From contig NC_008554.1 in the NCBI RefSeq assembly GCF_000014965.1, positions 2,034,001 through 2,098,000 on the forward strand: a stretch of DNA of 64,000 nucleotides, in the 5' to 3' direction. The notes beneath the pieces are model-generated. The model saw only the letters and a program-made list of their open reading frames with translations. It made no database searches and was not told where the DNA came from. The stretch is from Syntrophobacter fumaroxidans MPOB (GTDB taxonomy: Bacteria > Desulfobacterota > Syntrophobacteria > Syntrophobacterales > Syntrophobacteraceae). The position numbers and the translations under genes are program-made. Below are positions 27,576-35,845 of this stretch, piece by piece; the stretch's first letter is position 1; each line of letters starts with the position of its first letter.

Positions 27576-28007
27576 CTACATCGCGTAGAGCCTGTTCCCT
27601 TCGATCACCTTTACGCCGTTGTCCTGAAGCACCTTGATCGCGTCATCGAGATTGTCGAAACGAAAAATGATCACGGCATTGTTGCCGCTCTGCTGAACGA
27701 AAGCGTACATGTACTCCACGTTCACATTCGAGCGGTGAAGAATGTCCAGAATCCGGTGCAGTCCGCCCGGCCGGTCGTCAACCTCCACAGCCACCACATC
27801 CGTCTTGCCCACGGTGAACCCGTGCTTCTTCAATGCTTCCTTGGCCTTGTTGTTGTCGTTCACAATAAGCCGCAGAATGCCGAAATCGGAAGTGTCGGCG
27901 AGCGAGAGCGCTCGGATGTTCACACCGGCTTCCGACAGGATACGCGTGACCTCCGAAAGCCTTCCCGCCTTGTTTTCCAAAAAAACCGAAATCTGTTCTG
28001 CCCGCAT
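27576..28007 (-). CDS. ACT-domain amino-acid-binding protein
   Basis: The 143-residue product consists of two tandem ACT domains (about 1-70 [19 protein letters not shown]; 72-143 [14 protein letters not shown]) with no catalytic domain. ACT domains bind amino acids and signal their level. AAGGAG precedes the ATG. It follows the canonical paaK by 21 bases and is surely co-transcribed with it; this paaK-ACT pairing recurs in anaerobes next to indolepyruvate:ferredoxin oxidoreductase genes. It probably reports aromatic amino acid levels to the ligase or its partner enzyme. Confidence 0.9.
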   Translation of the reverse strand: MRAEQISVFLENKAGRLSEVTRILSEAGVNIRALSLADTSDFGILRLIVNDNNKAKEALKKHGFTVGKTDVVAVEVDDRPGGLHRILDILHRSNVNVEYMYAFVQQSGNNAVIIFRFDNLDDAIKVLQDNGVKVIEGNRLYAM

Positions 28008-28028
28008 TTCAGGCTCCTTTCCGTCCTT

Positions 28029-29330
28029 CTAAATCTTCCGATTGTCGATGACCCGAACGGCTTTGCCTTCGCTTCTGGCGATGCTTTTCGGTTCAACCAA
28101 TTTCACCTTGGCGGATACTCCCAGGTACTCCTTGATGTTTTTGGCGATGGCCTTCTCCAGTTGCTGCAACCTGCGGACTTCGTCCGAAAAGAGCAGCTCG
28201 CCGACCTCCACCAACACCGTAAGGATATCCAGATTGTCCTCGCGATCCACGACGAGCTGGTAGTGGGGCTCGACCCCTTCCGTCTCCATCAGAACGCTCT
28301 CGATCTGCGACGGGAACACGTTGACCCCCCGGATGATCAACATGTCGTCGGTACGCCCGCTCACACGATGCATCCTGATGTGCGTGCGCCCGCAGATGCA
28401 CGGTTCGGCATTGAGCGACGTCACGTCCCGGGTTCGGTAGCGGATGATCGGGAAAGCCTCCTTGGTGATCGAGGTGAACACCAACTCGCCTTTTTCGCCG
28501 TGAGGCAGATTCTCACCGGTGACCGGGTCGATGATCTCGGGGATGAAATGATCCTCGAAAATGTGGAGGCCCTTCTTGGCCTCGAGGCATTCTATGGACA
28601 CCCCCGGTCCGATCACTTCACTGAGGCCGTAAATGTCGAGTGCATTCAGATGGAGTTTGCGTTCGATTTCCTCACGCATCTGCTCGGACCAGGGTTCGGC
28701 GCCGAAGATCCCCGACTTGAAATGCAGGTCCTTGAAATCGACTCCGACTTCCCGGGCGACTTCGGCAAGATGCAGGGCATAGGACGGCGTGCAGGTCAGG
28801 ATTGTGGGTGCGAAATCCTTCATGATCATGATCTGGCGCTTGGTATTGCCGCCGGAGATAGGGATCACCGAAGCCCCGAGCCGTTCGGCCCCGTAATGGA
28901 TCCCGAGTCCCCCCGTGAAAAGGCCGTACCCGTAAGCGTTATGAATGATGTCGCCGCGCGAGGCGCCTCCGGCGGCAAGGGCGCGCGCCATCAACTCGGA
29001 CCACGTGAGGATGTCCCTGGCGGTATACCCCACCACGGTGGGCTTGCCGGTCGTTCCCGACGAAGCATGAATGCGAACGACGTTGTCCATGGGCACCGCA
29101 AACATTCCATACGGATAATTGTCGCGCAAATCCTGCTTGTACGTGAATGGAAGACGGCGCAGATCCCGAAGGCTCTTGATGTCGGCCGGCGTGATTCCCA
29201 CCTCCTGGAATTTCCGACGATAGAAGGGCACCGTCGCGTAAACCTTTTCCAGGGTGGATTGCAGGCGGCGCAGCTGAATGGCCTCGAGCGCCTCCCGCGG
29301 CATTGTCTCGTACTCCATGTTGTGAATCAT
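28029..29330 (-). CDS. paaK: Phenylacetate-CoA ligase (aryl-acetate activating)
   Basis: The enzyme forms phenylacetyl-CoA (or indole-/4-hydroxyphenyl-acetyl-CoA) from the acid, ATP and CoA in the cytoplasm. With a start at 29330 (GGAGGAAAAG upstream) it has 433 residues, close to E. coli PaaK. Intact motifs: SSGTTGKP (90-97), [10 protein letters not shown] (about 234), [19 protein letters not shown] and C-terminal K in VRVIDNRK. The upstream leader carries a phenylalanine attenuator (29371-29630). In anaerobes this enzyme with ACT protein and 2-oxoacid oxidoreductase allows aromatic amino acids to be made from aryl acetates. Confidence 0.93.
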   Translation of the reverse strand: MIHNMEYETMPREALEAIQLRRLQSTLEKVYATVPFYRRKFQEVGITPADIKSLRDLRRLPFTYKQDLRDNYPYGMFAVPMDNVVRIHASSGTTGKPTVVGYTARDILTWSELMARALAAGGASRGDIIHNAYGYGLFTGGLGIHYGAERLGASVIPISGGNTKRQIMIMKDFAPTILTCTPSYALHLAEVAREVGVDFKDLHFKSGIFGAEPWSEQMREEIERKLHLNALDIYGLSEVIGPGVSIECLEAKKGLHIFEDHFIPEIIDPVTGENLPHGEKGELVFTSITKEAFPIIRYRTRDVTSLNAEPCICGRTHIRMHRVSGRTDDMLIIRGVNVFPSQIESVLMETEGVEPHYQLVVDREDNLDILTVLVEVGELLFSDEVRRLQQLEKAIAKNIKEYLGVSAKVKLVEPKSIARSEGKAVRVIDNRKI

Positions 29331-29370
29331 CCTTGCTTTTCCTCCGTGATGAGAGTCGGACCCGGGCCCC

Positions 29371-29406
29371 AAAAAAAACAAGCCGTGGGTTCGTGAATCC
29401 ACGGCT
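29371..29406 (-). terminator. Attenuator terminator in the paaK leader
   Basis: On the minus strand AGCCGTGG (29406-29399) and CCACGGCT (29388-29381) form an 8-bp stem followed by TG and eight T residues (29378-29371). It is a textbook intrinsic terminator placed between a leader peptide and the paaK start at 29330, so most transcripts would stop before paaK unless it is disrupted. Confidence 0.88.
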
Positions 29407-29418
29407 CAAGAAAACAAA

Positions 29419-29504
29419 ACCATGGATGCCGCTTTGTTGCGCCTACCCATGGTGTTGGTCAAATGTCAGGTCCGATTCAGCCTACTTTGCCCCCATAGGT
29501 AGGC
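29419..29504 (-). promoter_or_regulatory. Mutually exclusive RNA pairings of the Phe attenuator
   Basis: Four segments can pair in alternate ways. A (29504-29493, GCCTACCTATGG) pairs with B (29452-29441, CCATGGGTAGGC) over 12 bp with one G-U. B's ACCATGG (29453-29447) can instead pair with CCATGGT of C (29425-29419). C's ATCCATGG (29427-29420) pairs over 8 bp with D (29404-29397, CCGTGGAT), which is the 5' arm of the terminator. A:B plus C:D is the read-through form; B:C plus terminator is the stop form. A can also form a local hairpin with GTAGGC (29485-29480). Pairings were checked by hand. Confidence 0.8.
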
Positions 29505-29566
29505 CTCGAAAAGAAGAAGCCTCCTCCGAAAAGAAAGCTGCTAAAGTAGAAGAACCGGGAATTCAT
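29477..29566 (-). CDS. Phenylalanine-rich leader peptide of the paaK attenuator
   Basis: The ORF has 29 codons from ATG 29566, with TTGGAG 8-11 nt upstream, to TGA 29479-29477. Eight codons are Phe (residues 5, 6, 8, 11, 13, 17, 18, 19), with Tyr at 7 and 24. Such clustering is the hallmark of attenuator leader peptides (compare PheL and PheM). The Phe codons lie immediately before pairing segment A (29504-29493) and the stop codon lies just after it. A ribosome stalled for Phe-tRNA would therefore leave A free, while one reaching the stop would cover it. Confidence 0.85.
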   Translation of the reverse strand: MNSRFFYFSSFLFGGGFFFSRPTYGGKVG

Positions 29567-29601
29567 TTTTCGCTCCAATGCTTCAATATTCAAGCCCTTA
29601 C

Positions 29602-29630
29602 TGCTTACCTGATTCACGAATGCCTGTCAA
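29602..29630 (-). promoter_or_regulatory. Candidate promoter of the paaK attenuator transcript
   Basis: A perfect TTGACA (29630-29625) is followed after 17 nt by TAAGCA (29607-29602), a poor -10. It would start transcription near 29595, about 30 nt before the leader peptide. It overlaps the end of the preceding TPR gene region only slightly, and read-through from that gene is also possible. Confidence 0.5.
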
Positions 29631-29656
29631 GCAAAATGGACCGAAAAGACGGGCTC

Positions 29657-30409
29657 TCAGGAATTGCCCTTTGCAGGCTCAGCCTTGCTCCCTTCCGCGG
29701 CAGGGGCCGCCCGGAGCCGCACGCGGGCCAGTTCGTCCTCCAGAAGAGCCGAGTCCGGATACGCGCCCTCCGTTTTCAAAGCGGCTTCAAATTCTTGTGC
29801 CGCCCTTGCGAAATCCCCCTTTTTCCCGTAGAGCCTGGCGAGGTTCCAGGAAATCACGCGGCTGTAACTCTCAAAGCCTTCCCTTTTCATTTCATTCCAT
29901 TGTTGCAGCGCGTCGTCGATCCTGCCCCCGGCATCGTAGGCGATGGCCAACTGCTCCCGGGCAATCGGCCGCAGCGGGTGCCGCGGGTCGATTTCCTTGA
30001 GCATCAGATTGCCCTGCCTGACCGCATCCTCGTAACGCCCGACTTTCGTAAACGCCTGCAGCAGGTCGGCCCGGGCATTGATGACGATTTTCGTTCCCGG
30101 ATGCGCTTGAATGAAGGCATCGAGCTCCGGGATGCGCTTTTCCCATTCCCCGGAACTCTCCCCATCCACCACGGGCAGTTTGCCGAGCAGTGCGACATAT
30201 TCGGTCCGAGCGCGCGCCTCCAGGCTCTCCCGATACGCGGTCACGCCCCAGACGGCGCCGGCCAGCGCCACCAGCAGGACCACCCCGCCGATGAGGTACC
30301 GCGCGTTCTTCTCAAACCACAAATCCCAGCGCTCGGAAAGACTCAGCAGAGCCGCGTCCTTGCCGGGCGTCTTCTTGGCGACTTTGATTTTCTTGAGCCC
30401 CAAATTCAT
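29657..30409 (-). CDS. Membrane-anchored TPR protein, YfgM-like
   Basis: The 250-residue product has a cytoplasmic N-terminus (about 1-38), one membrane helix (about 39-60, YLIGGVVLLVALAGAVWGV) and a periplasmic domain of tetratricopeptide-like repeats (about 100-225, for example YEDAVRQGNLML and DFARAAQEFEAAL). The topology is that of YfgM, a chaperone-like partner of the SecYEG translocon. AAGGAGAG precedes the ATG. It follows the rfaE2 gene by 56 bases in the same direction. Assignment to YfgM is by architecture only. Confidence 0.8.
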   Translation of the reverse strand: MNLGLKKIKVAKKTPGKDAALLSLSERWDLWFEKNARYLIGGVVLLVALAGAVWGVTAYRESLEARARTEYVALLGKLPVVDGESSGEWEKRIPELDAFIQAHPGTKIVINARADLLQAFTKVGRYEDAVRQGNLMLKEIDPRHPLRPIAREQLAIAYDAGGRIDDALQQWNEMKREGFESYSRVISWNLARLYGKKGDFARAAQEFEAALKTEGAYPDSALLEDELARVRLRAAPAAEGSKAEPAKGNS

Positions 30410-30465
30410 CTCTCCTTGGGTGAAATTCCGACCGCCTTGAAGAGTCTACGGCCGGTTGCATGATC

Positions 30466-30975
30466 TTACACCTCAGAAAGCGTCCTGCCCATCCCAAAGC
30501 GTTCCAGGATCCTGTCGATGATCGACGTGGTGGACGCATTCGGGATCAACGGAATGCGAACCACCCGCCCTCCCTTTGCCGTTACGACATCGGCGCCGAC
30601 AATCCGGCCCTCCGCCCAGTCCGCCCCCTTGACCAGGACATCCGGCTCGAGGGCGACGATCAGAGGCAATGGGTCGGGGGTGTCAAACAGGACAACATGG
30701 TCGACGCACTGGAGCGCCGCGAGGACTTCACTTCGCTCCGCCTGGCCGGTCACGGGACGTCGTGGCCCCTTGATCTCACTCACGGAACGGTCGGTGTTGA
30801 CGCCGACGATGAGCACGTCTCCAAGGGAGCGCGCCTCCTCGAGGTAGCGTACATGGCCCAGGTGAAGCAGGTCGAAACAGCCATTGGTGAAGACAATGCG
30901 CCTGCCTTCCTGGCGATGGCGGGAACAGACAGCCTGGAGCTCGCGAAGGTCTGTGATTTTATCGGCGGCCCTCAT
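30466..30975 (-). CDS. rfaE2: D-glycero-beta-D-manno-heptose 1-phosphate adenylyltransferase
   Basis: The 169-residue protein corresponds to the C-terminal domain of bifunctional HldE and transfers AMP to heptose 1-phosphate to make ADP-heptose for the LPS core. The nucleotidyltransferase motif NGCFDLLHLGH (about 30-40) with HxGH is intact, and the C-terminal NASTTSIIDRI loop is present. The kinase half must be encoded elsewhere. Its ATG overlaps the stop of the preceding gene (ATGA), so the two are translationally coupled. Confidence 0.93.
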   Translation of the reverse strand: MRAADKITDLRELQAVCSRHRQEGRRIVFTNGCFDLLHLGHVRYLEEARSLGDVLIVGVNTDRSVSEIKGPRRPVTGQAERSEVLAALQCVDHVVLFDTPDPLPLIVALEPDVLVKGADWAEGRIVGADVVTAKGGRVVRIPLIPNASTTSIIDRILERFGMGRTLSEV

Positions 30976-31454
30976 TTTCCGGCCACACTTCTCTGACTTT
31001 CCATCGACTTCCTGAGGTCTTCCTCGATGCGGGCCAACTCGGCCCCGCTCATTCCGGGATACAAACTGATATCTTCCCAGTCGACGGCATCGACCAATCC
31101 TTCCCGAAACATTTTGACCCAGAAGAGAAGGCTTTCCTCCGTGGCTTTTTCGACCCGTATGATTCCAGGGTCTTCCACGTACAACTCACCCTTGAACATT
31201 TTGCGCAAATGATGTAAAGCCGCCCTCCCGATGCCGGCCCGCTTGGGACCCAGCACCTCGAAGATGTACAAGGATATTTCCTTCTTCCCTTCTTCCGTAA
31301 GGCACAGGCTCAGTTGTCCTCGATAGCATCCGGGATTCTCGAATTCGAGGACCTCCATCGGCCCGAAACCCTTCAGTATGGTCAACAGTTCCGGTACGGA
31401 AAGGTCGCCGTGCGCAGCTTTCCACTTGATGCCCTTCCACTCGACGACCGCCAC
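30972..31454 (-). CDS. Conserved hypothetical protein
   Basis: The 160-residue soluble protein starts with GTG at 31454, with GGAG 8 nt upstream. It has no signal peptide or membrane segment and a mixed alpha/beta composition with no motif I can name. It overlaps rfaE2 by 4 bases (ATGA), so it belongs to the same operon, followed by the YfgM-like gene. A link to cell-envelope synthesis is suggested by context only. Confidence 0.7.
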   Translation of the reverse strand: MAVVEWKGIKWKAAHGDLSVPELLTILKGFGPMEVLEFENPGCYRGQLSLCLTEEGKKEISLYIFEVLGPKRAGIGRAALHHLRKMFKGELYVEDPGIIRVEKATEESLLFWVKMFREGLVDAVDWEDISLYPGMSGAELARIEEDLRKSMESQRSVAGK

Positions 31455-31482
31455 TGATCCGACTCCGGTTCGTTTGGTCCGA

Positions 31483-31788
31483 CTATCGGCACGAAGGTAT
31501 CTTCACCTCCATATCAATGTGCACTTTTCGTTTCGCCTCCGACACGGCAAGCCTCAGATCTCTTTCCCAGGCTGGTTTCATCGAGTAGGAGCTCTTTTCG
31601 TCCCCGTTCTTGATGATCCGAAACGAGCTCAAAGGGGGGTTTCTTCTTGAGCAGTCCCTGCTCTCGAAGAAAATCACTCAATACCGGTTTCCTCGGTTCG
31701 TCACAATCGGGTAAATGCCAAATCTTTCCATCTCGGGGCAAAGCTCATACAGCTTGGCCCGCAGCCCTTCCCTCTCCGCTCGCATCAT
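31483..31788 (-). pseudogene. Probable degraded small gene with shifted frames
   Basis: The strand reads from ATG-ATG at 31788 through MRAEREGLRAKLYELCPEM and is interrupted by TGA at codon 37 (31680-31678). The same frame resumes with SMKPAWERDLRLAVSEAK and ends at 31483. Between them a different frame (start 31741) gives the protein-like DFLREQGLLKKKPPFEL. The best-looking pieces thus lie in alternating frames, as after two compensating indels. No family is recognised. A sequencing error or a true small 64-residue protein are alternatives. Confidence 0.4.
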
Positions 31789-31888
31789 TGCTCTTCCCCA
31801 ATAGATCTCGAGTCGGTGCGCTTGTGCAACTCAGCCTCAACAAGTGTTCAACCTGTCCGAACCCCCTCCAGGCTCGGACGCATATCCT

Positions 31889-32383
31889 CTATCGGCGGCA
31901 ATCATCATGAGAAGTCAGTTGTCGCAGGGCTTCGAACAGCGCAATACCCACGGATGTGGCAAGATTCAAACTGCGCACTCTGGCCCGATTAATTGGGATG
32001 TTTATCACAAACCCCGGTCTTGATACAAGCAAATCATTGGGCAAACCGAAAGATTCAGATCCAAAAAACAGACAATCGCCCGGCTGAAATCGAAAATCGC
32101 AGTAGCGGCGGTCCGCATGGGCGGAAAAGTAGACCCAGCGCCGGTCGCCGATCTCCCTGCATAAAGATTCCAGATCGGGATGCACCTTCAGACGCACGTG
32201 CGGCCAGTAGTCCAGCCCGGCCCGCTTCAGACCTCGGTCCGTGATCCTGAAGCCGAGGGGCTCGACCAGATGCAAAGGGGTGTGCGTTGCCGCACAGGTT
32301 CGGGCGATGTTGCCCGTATTCTGAGGAATTTCCGGCTGGTAAAGTACGACTTGAAAAACGGATTTGCCTCCGTGTCCCACCAT
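31889..32383 (-). CDS. trmL: tRNA (cytidine/uridine-34 2'-O)-methyltransferase, SPOUT family
   Basis: TrmL methylates the ribose of wobble residue 34 in certain leucine tRNAs. With a start at 32383 the product has 164 residues, close to E. coli TrmL. SPOUT knot motifs are present: YQPEIPQNTGNIARTCA near the N-terminus, LFFGSESFGLP in the middle and NLATSVGIALFEALRQ near the C-terminus. An in-frame ATG at 32464 would overlap the upstream gene and is unlikely. It lies 34 bases after the DUF1566 gene. Confidence 0.92.
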   Translation of the reverse strand: MVGHGGKSVFQVVLYQPEIPQNTGNIARTCAATHTPLHLVEPLGFRITDRGLKRAGLDYWPHVRLKVHPDLESLCREIGDRRWVYFSAHADRRYCDFRFQPGDCLFFGSESFGLPNDLLVSRPGFVINIPINRARVRSLNLATSVGIALFEALRQLTSHDDCRR

Positions 32384-32417
32384 CGCCCGGCTGCCTCTTT
32401 TCGAATCCGGGGTGCGC

Positions 32418-32810
32418 TCAGCCCGCCCGTTGCGTTCTAACGGCGCGGACGAAATGGTTCGCATAGTTTTCTTCGATCAGATAAACGTCGCCGTAGTAGA
32501 AATCCACGTAGCAGGCCTTGTGATGTTCCGATTGCGTTGAGGTCCAGCAGTTTCTCTGAGTACCGAACAACGGATCGATGTACAACCCGGATTGCCTGTC
32601 CTCCTCCGCTAGAATCAGGCCCGCCAGTTCATCCCTCGTGGGGAAGCGCCAGTCGCTAAAGCCCGCGTACCCGCTTGTATTGAGCCGCGCGATGCAGGCG
32701 GCGCCATCCCCCCAGGGCATCCGCTCCGCGGAAGCCTCCCGCTGCCACATCAGCCCCGTTTCGCGGTCCAACACCGCCATCTTGTCCACCAACTCAAACC
32801 GATCAGCCAT
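32418..32810 (-). CDS. DUF1566 (Lcl C-terminal) domain protein
   Basis: The 130-residue product is a single DUF1566/Lcl domain, recognisable from DRETGLMWQRE, the GFSDWRFPTRDEL core and the TSTQSEH...FVRAVR tail. These domains are often surface or exported and resemble formylglycine-generating-type folds, but here there is no signal peptide. GGAGGTGAA precedes the ATG. It is the first gene of a short unit with trmL. Function unknown. Confidence 0.85.
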   Translation of the reverse strand: MADRFELVDKMAVLDRETGLMWQREASAERMPWGDGAACIARLNTSGYAGFSDWRFPTRDELAGLILAEEDRQSGLYIDPLFGTQRNCWTSTQSEHHKACYVDFYYGDVYLIEENYANHFVRAVRTQRAG

Positions 32811-33115
32811 TTCACCTCCATTTCAGAACCCCCAGGCCATCCCATGCACCATTCGACCTCGGTTCTTCGAACACTTACGAATCGCCGTGCGCGCAGTCAG
32901 TCTTTTCTAACAAAAAACCAGAGGAGAGAAAAGCCATTCAACGGCAGGCACATCCACGCAATCCCGGGTGATTTCCTTGACGGGCCGCTCCCGAAGGCCC
33001 CCTTCGAGGCCGGCCGGAACCGACCGAGCTCACCGCGGCAAACCGGCGGGCGGTCACGCAACGTGCACTCGCGTCGGGTGACCGGACAAGTCGAACGCCT
33101 TTACCCGTTTCCACT
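32811..33115. other. Intergenic region without recognisable features
   Basis: About 305 bases between two minus-strand genes. The 3' end of the hydrolase gene is on the right and the start of the DUF1566 gene on the left. I see no terminator hairpin with a T-tract and no clear promoter. Confidence 0.35.
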
Positions 33116-33754
33116 TCAGGTCGCGGTGCGAGCCACATGATCCTTCAAAAACGACGCGACGAACTCGGACAGCGCCTCTTCGCGCTCCCAGTAGAAATGA
33201 TCGCAAACGGGCAGGATTTCCACGTGAACGAGATCCGGCGCGGATGCCCCGTCCAGCCAGGATTGCAGGGAGTCGACCGCACAGAACTGGTCGCTGCTGC
33301 CAAGAGTGACGAGACTCGGCTCGGCGGGCAGCTGCAGTTCGTCGAAGGGCAGGAAGTCGACCGGAGGGGAAGCAAGCACCAGGGATTCAACCTTCAACCC
33401 GAGGCCGGCGGCAATGAGCAGGACCCAGACGCCGTAAGAATAGGCGGCCCCGTGCAACACTTCAAAACCCTGCTCTCTGAGATATGAGGCCATCCCCAGG
33501 ACGTCCCGTGCCTCGGATTGACCCCGCCCGTAGACCCCCTCGCTGCGTCCCACGCCGCGGAAATTGAATCTCAGCGTTCCGAATCCCGACTTTTCGTACG
33601 TCTCCTGGAGGGCCTGCACCACGTTGTTGTCCATGCTGCCGCCGTAGAGCGGGTGGGGATGGCACAATAATGCAGCCTCCTTTCCGTTGCCTTTGGCGTA
33701 GAGGGCTTCGAGTTTCACGTCGGGCAGCTGGATCATCAGAGGGGTTTCAGACAT
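33116..33754 (-). CDS. Alpha/beta hydrolase (YghX/DUF1749-like small hydrolase)
   Basis: The 212-residue product starts at 33754, where GGAGGCC lies upstream. Alpha/beta-hydrolase landmarks are the HPHPLYGGSM oxyanion loop (about 32-41), nucleophile elbow AYSYG (serine near 107), an aspartate on the SSDQF loop and a late histidine (CDHFYWERE). This is the family of short cytosolic hydrolases lacking a cap domain; substrate unknown. It is divergent from the patatin gene with about 300 bases between starts. Confidence 0.88.
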   Translation of the reverse strand: MSETPLMIQLPDVKLEALYAKGNGKEAALLCHPHPLYGGSMDNNVVQALQETYEKSGFGTLRFNFRGVGRSEGVYGRGQSEARDVLGMASYLREQGFEVLHGAAYSYGVWVLLIAAGLGLKVESLVLASPPVDFLPFDELQLPAEPSLVTLGSSDQFCAVDSLQSWLDGASAPDLVHVEILPVCDHFYWEREEALSEFVASFLKDHVARTAT

Positions 33755-34058
33755 GTCGGCCTCCATCTCCGGGAAAATGCAACGTGCGTTACTTCTCAAA
33801 CCGCCCGGGACGAACGGATCGCGCCCCGGAGGTTGCGATTGAATTCGTTTGCCAAGCAAGACAAACATCATATAAAGAGATGATATGAAAAATCATCCCA
33901 AATCGAGCTTCGCGTCGGATTTTTCTCCGGCGGAGCGGACCGGGATCGCGCAGCGCCGACGGACCGGTGTGGGAGGAGTCCCATTGCCCCCGGACTTTCC
34001 CGACAGGCCGTACGCCGTGGTTTCCGGCAGAAATCCGAACGGGTCGAGGAAGCATGCC

Positions 34059-35015
34059 ATGCTGCACAACCGGTACAAAACCGCCCTGGTGTTGAGTGGA
34101 GGTTCCGCCCGTGGGCTGGCTCACCTTGGCATCCTTCTGGAGTTGGAGGAGCGCGGCATCCGGGTGGATCTGATCGTGGGAACGAGCATGGGGGCACTGA
34201 TCGGCGGTCTCTACGCGATCCACGGGCAGGCGTCCATCGTCATCGAACGCATTCGCAATCTGGTCGAGAGCGATCTTTTCTCGCGCGCCGTCTCCGCTGT
34301 AGCGGAGGAGGAGGCGGAAATGGGACCCGACGGATTCTTCCACCGTTTCATGGGGCTTTTTAAGAAAGGGGTTTATTTCACTCACTCAATGATCCGCCCC
34401 GCGCTGGTGTCGCGGGAAGTCTACCGGCAACTCATGACTGACCTGATCCCGGACCATTCCATCGAGGATCTGCCCCTGCCTTTCGCCGCCTCGACAATGG
34501 ATTTTCGCAGCGGCGATGAGATCGTGATCGCCAGGGGCTCCATACGGGATGCCATTGCGGCGAGCGCGGCCATTCCCGGTATCATGCCGCCCGTCGCTCT
34601 GGGGGAGAAGCTTCTGGTCGACGGGGGATGGGCGGACAATGTTCCGGTGGCCCCGGCCATCGCCATGGGCGCCCATTTCGTCATCGCCGTCGATACCACG
34701 CTGGAAGTACCCGGACTCGGCACACCGCCTCTGTCCGCCCTCGAAAGCCTCTTCAGGTGCAACGAGATGACCCGCATTCTCCTCACCCGGCATCGCAAAG
34801 CCAGCGCGGACGTACTCATTACGCCGGAAATCGGCCGGCTTTCCTGGGCGAATTTTGCAGCCATCGACCGTTGCCTGGCCGCGGGGCGAGCGGCCCTGGC
34901 GCAAAACATCGACACCATCAGGCAAAGACGCCGGACCAGGCGGTGGCGCACCCTGTCCGGCCTGATTCACCCCGCCCGCTCCGGTGATTGGCGTCATCCG
35001 TTCGCGTTCCTGTGA
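34059..35015 (+). CDS. Patatin-like phospholipase (RssA type)
   Basis: The 318-residue protein has the Ser-Asp dyad of patatins: oxyanion SGGSARG (about 12-18), nucleophile GTSMG (serine near 42) and aspartate in VDGGWADN. It would cleave acyl chains from phospholipids or related esters. The start at 34059 (GAGGA upstream, and beginning just before the first strand) is preferred to the frame open from 33885. Its last 22 bases overlap the end of the convergent thiD gene. Confidence 0.9.
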   Translation: MLHNRYKTALVLSGGSARGLAHLGILLELEERGIRVDLIVGTSMGALIGGLYAIHGQASIVIERIRNLVESDLFSRAVSAVAEEEAEMGPDGFFHRFMGLFKKGVYFTHSMIRPALVSREVYRQLMTDLIPDHSIEDLPLPFAASTMDFRSGDEIVIARGSIRDAIAASAAIPGIMPPVALGEKLLVDGGWADNVPVAPAIAMGAHFVIAVDTTLEVPGLGTPPLSALESLFRCNEMTRILLTRHRKASADVLITPEIGRLSWANFAAIDRCLAAGRAALAQNIDTIRQRRRTRRWRTLSGLIHPARSGDWRHPFAFL

Positions 35016-35845
35016 GGTTTCGACGTCGGGGAAGGAAAGCTCCATCCCGCAAGCCGGTAAAGCTCGTGGAAGTGATGGACCGGTCCCTGACCTTTCCCCA
35101 ACGGCAGGCCTTCGCGGATCGCGCCGATGATAAAAGCCTTGGCTCGAGTCACCGCGTCCGGGACATCCAGTCCCAGGGCAAGGCCCGCCGCAATCGCCGA
35201 CGCAAACGAACACCCCGTCCCGTGAGTATGCGGGGTGTCGAACCTGGGGCCGCAGAATTCGTGAAACTCCACTCCGTCGTACAGGAGATCGAGGGGCGAG
35301 CTCTCGAGATGGCCGCCCTTGACGACCACCCATCGCGGCCCGAACGACTTGATACGCCGGGCCGCTTCTTTCATCCCCTCAAGGTCTCTTACCTCGAAAC
35401 CGACCAGGGCCGATGCCTCGTGCAGGTTGGGCGTCACGACCAGGGCCAGGGGAAGAATTTCGTGCACGAGCGCCGACGCGGCGTCGGGTTTCAGAAGCGC
35501 ATCCCCGCTCTTCGCCACCATCACCGGGTCAACCACCAGTTTTTCGATGCCAAGCTGCCGGACTTCCCGAGCAACCGCCGACACGATGGAAGCACCGGCC
35601 AGCATGCCCGTTTTCACAGCATCCACACCGATGTCGCTCACCACTGCACGAATCTGCAATGCAACGAAATCCGCAGAGATCTCCACGATGCCCCGTACAC
35701 CCACCGTGTTCTGAGCCGTGAGCGCCGTGATGGCGCTCATACCGTAAACCCCGAAAGCCGCAAATGTTTTCAGATCGGCCTGTATGCCCGCACCTCCGCC
35801 GGAATCGGACCCGGCGATGGTCAAGGCTCTTGGAATGCTCTTCAT
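34994..35845 (-). CDS. thiD: Hydroxymethylpyrimidine/phosphomethylpyrimidine kinase
   Basis: ThiD phosphorylates HMP and then HMP-P for thiamine synthesis. The 283-residue ribokinase-like protein has the N-terminal AGSDSGGGAGIQADLKTF motif and the anion-hole GTGCSFASAIAAGLALG motif with catalytic cysteine. The last dozen residues overlap the end of the convergent patatin gene. thiL lies 175 bases upstream on the same strand, so the two thiamine genes may be coregulated, but no TPP riboswitch was seen. Confidence 0.94.
   Translation of the reverse strand: MKSIPRALTIAGSDSGGGAGIQADLKTFAAFGVYGMSAITALTAQNTVGVRGIVEISADFVALQIRAVVSDIGVDAVKTGMLAGASIVSAVAREVRQLGIEKLVVDPVMVAKSGDALLKPDAASALVHEILPLALVVTPNLHEASALVGFEVRDLEGMKEAARRIKSFGPRWVVVKGGHLESSPLDLLYDGVEFHEFCGPRFDTPHTHGTGCSFASAIAAGLALGLDVPDAVTRAKAFIIGAIREGLPLGKGQGPVHHFHELYRLAGWSFPSPTSKPHRNANG

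Noticed and set aside
29466-29480. GTCAGGTCCG on the plus strand, a word found in SRP RNA
   Set aside because: The following GGAAGGAAGCAGCC motif and the SRP helix are absent; the match is part of the attenuator region on the other strand.
29440-29580. Lys/Glu/Ala-rich plus-strand open frame opposite the paaK leader
   Set aside because: It is the complement of the Phe-rich leader peptide (Phe codons read backwards as Glu/Lys) and has no family, promoter or ribosome site of its own.
31678-31680. In-frame TGA in the broken small gene, considered as selenocysteine
   Set aside because: No SECIS-like hairpin or redox motif around it, and the sequence just after TGA looks less protein-like than another frame.
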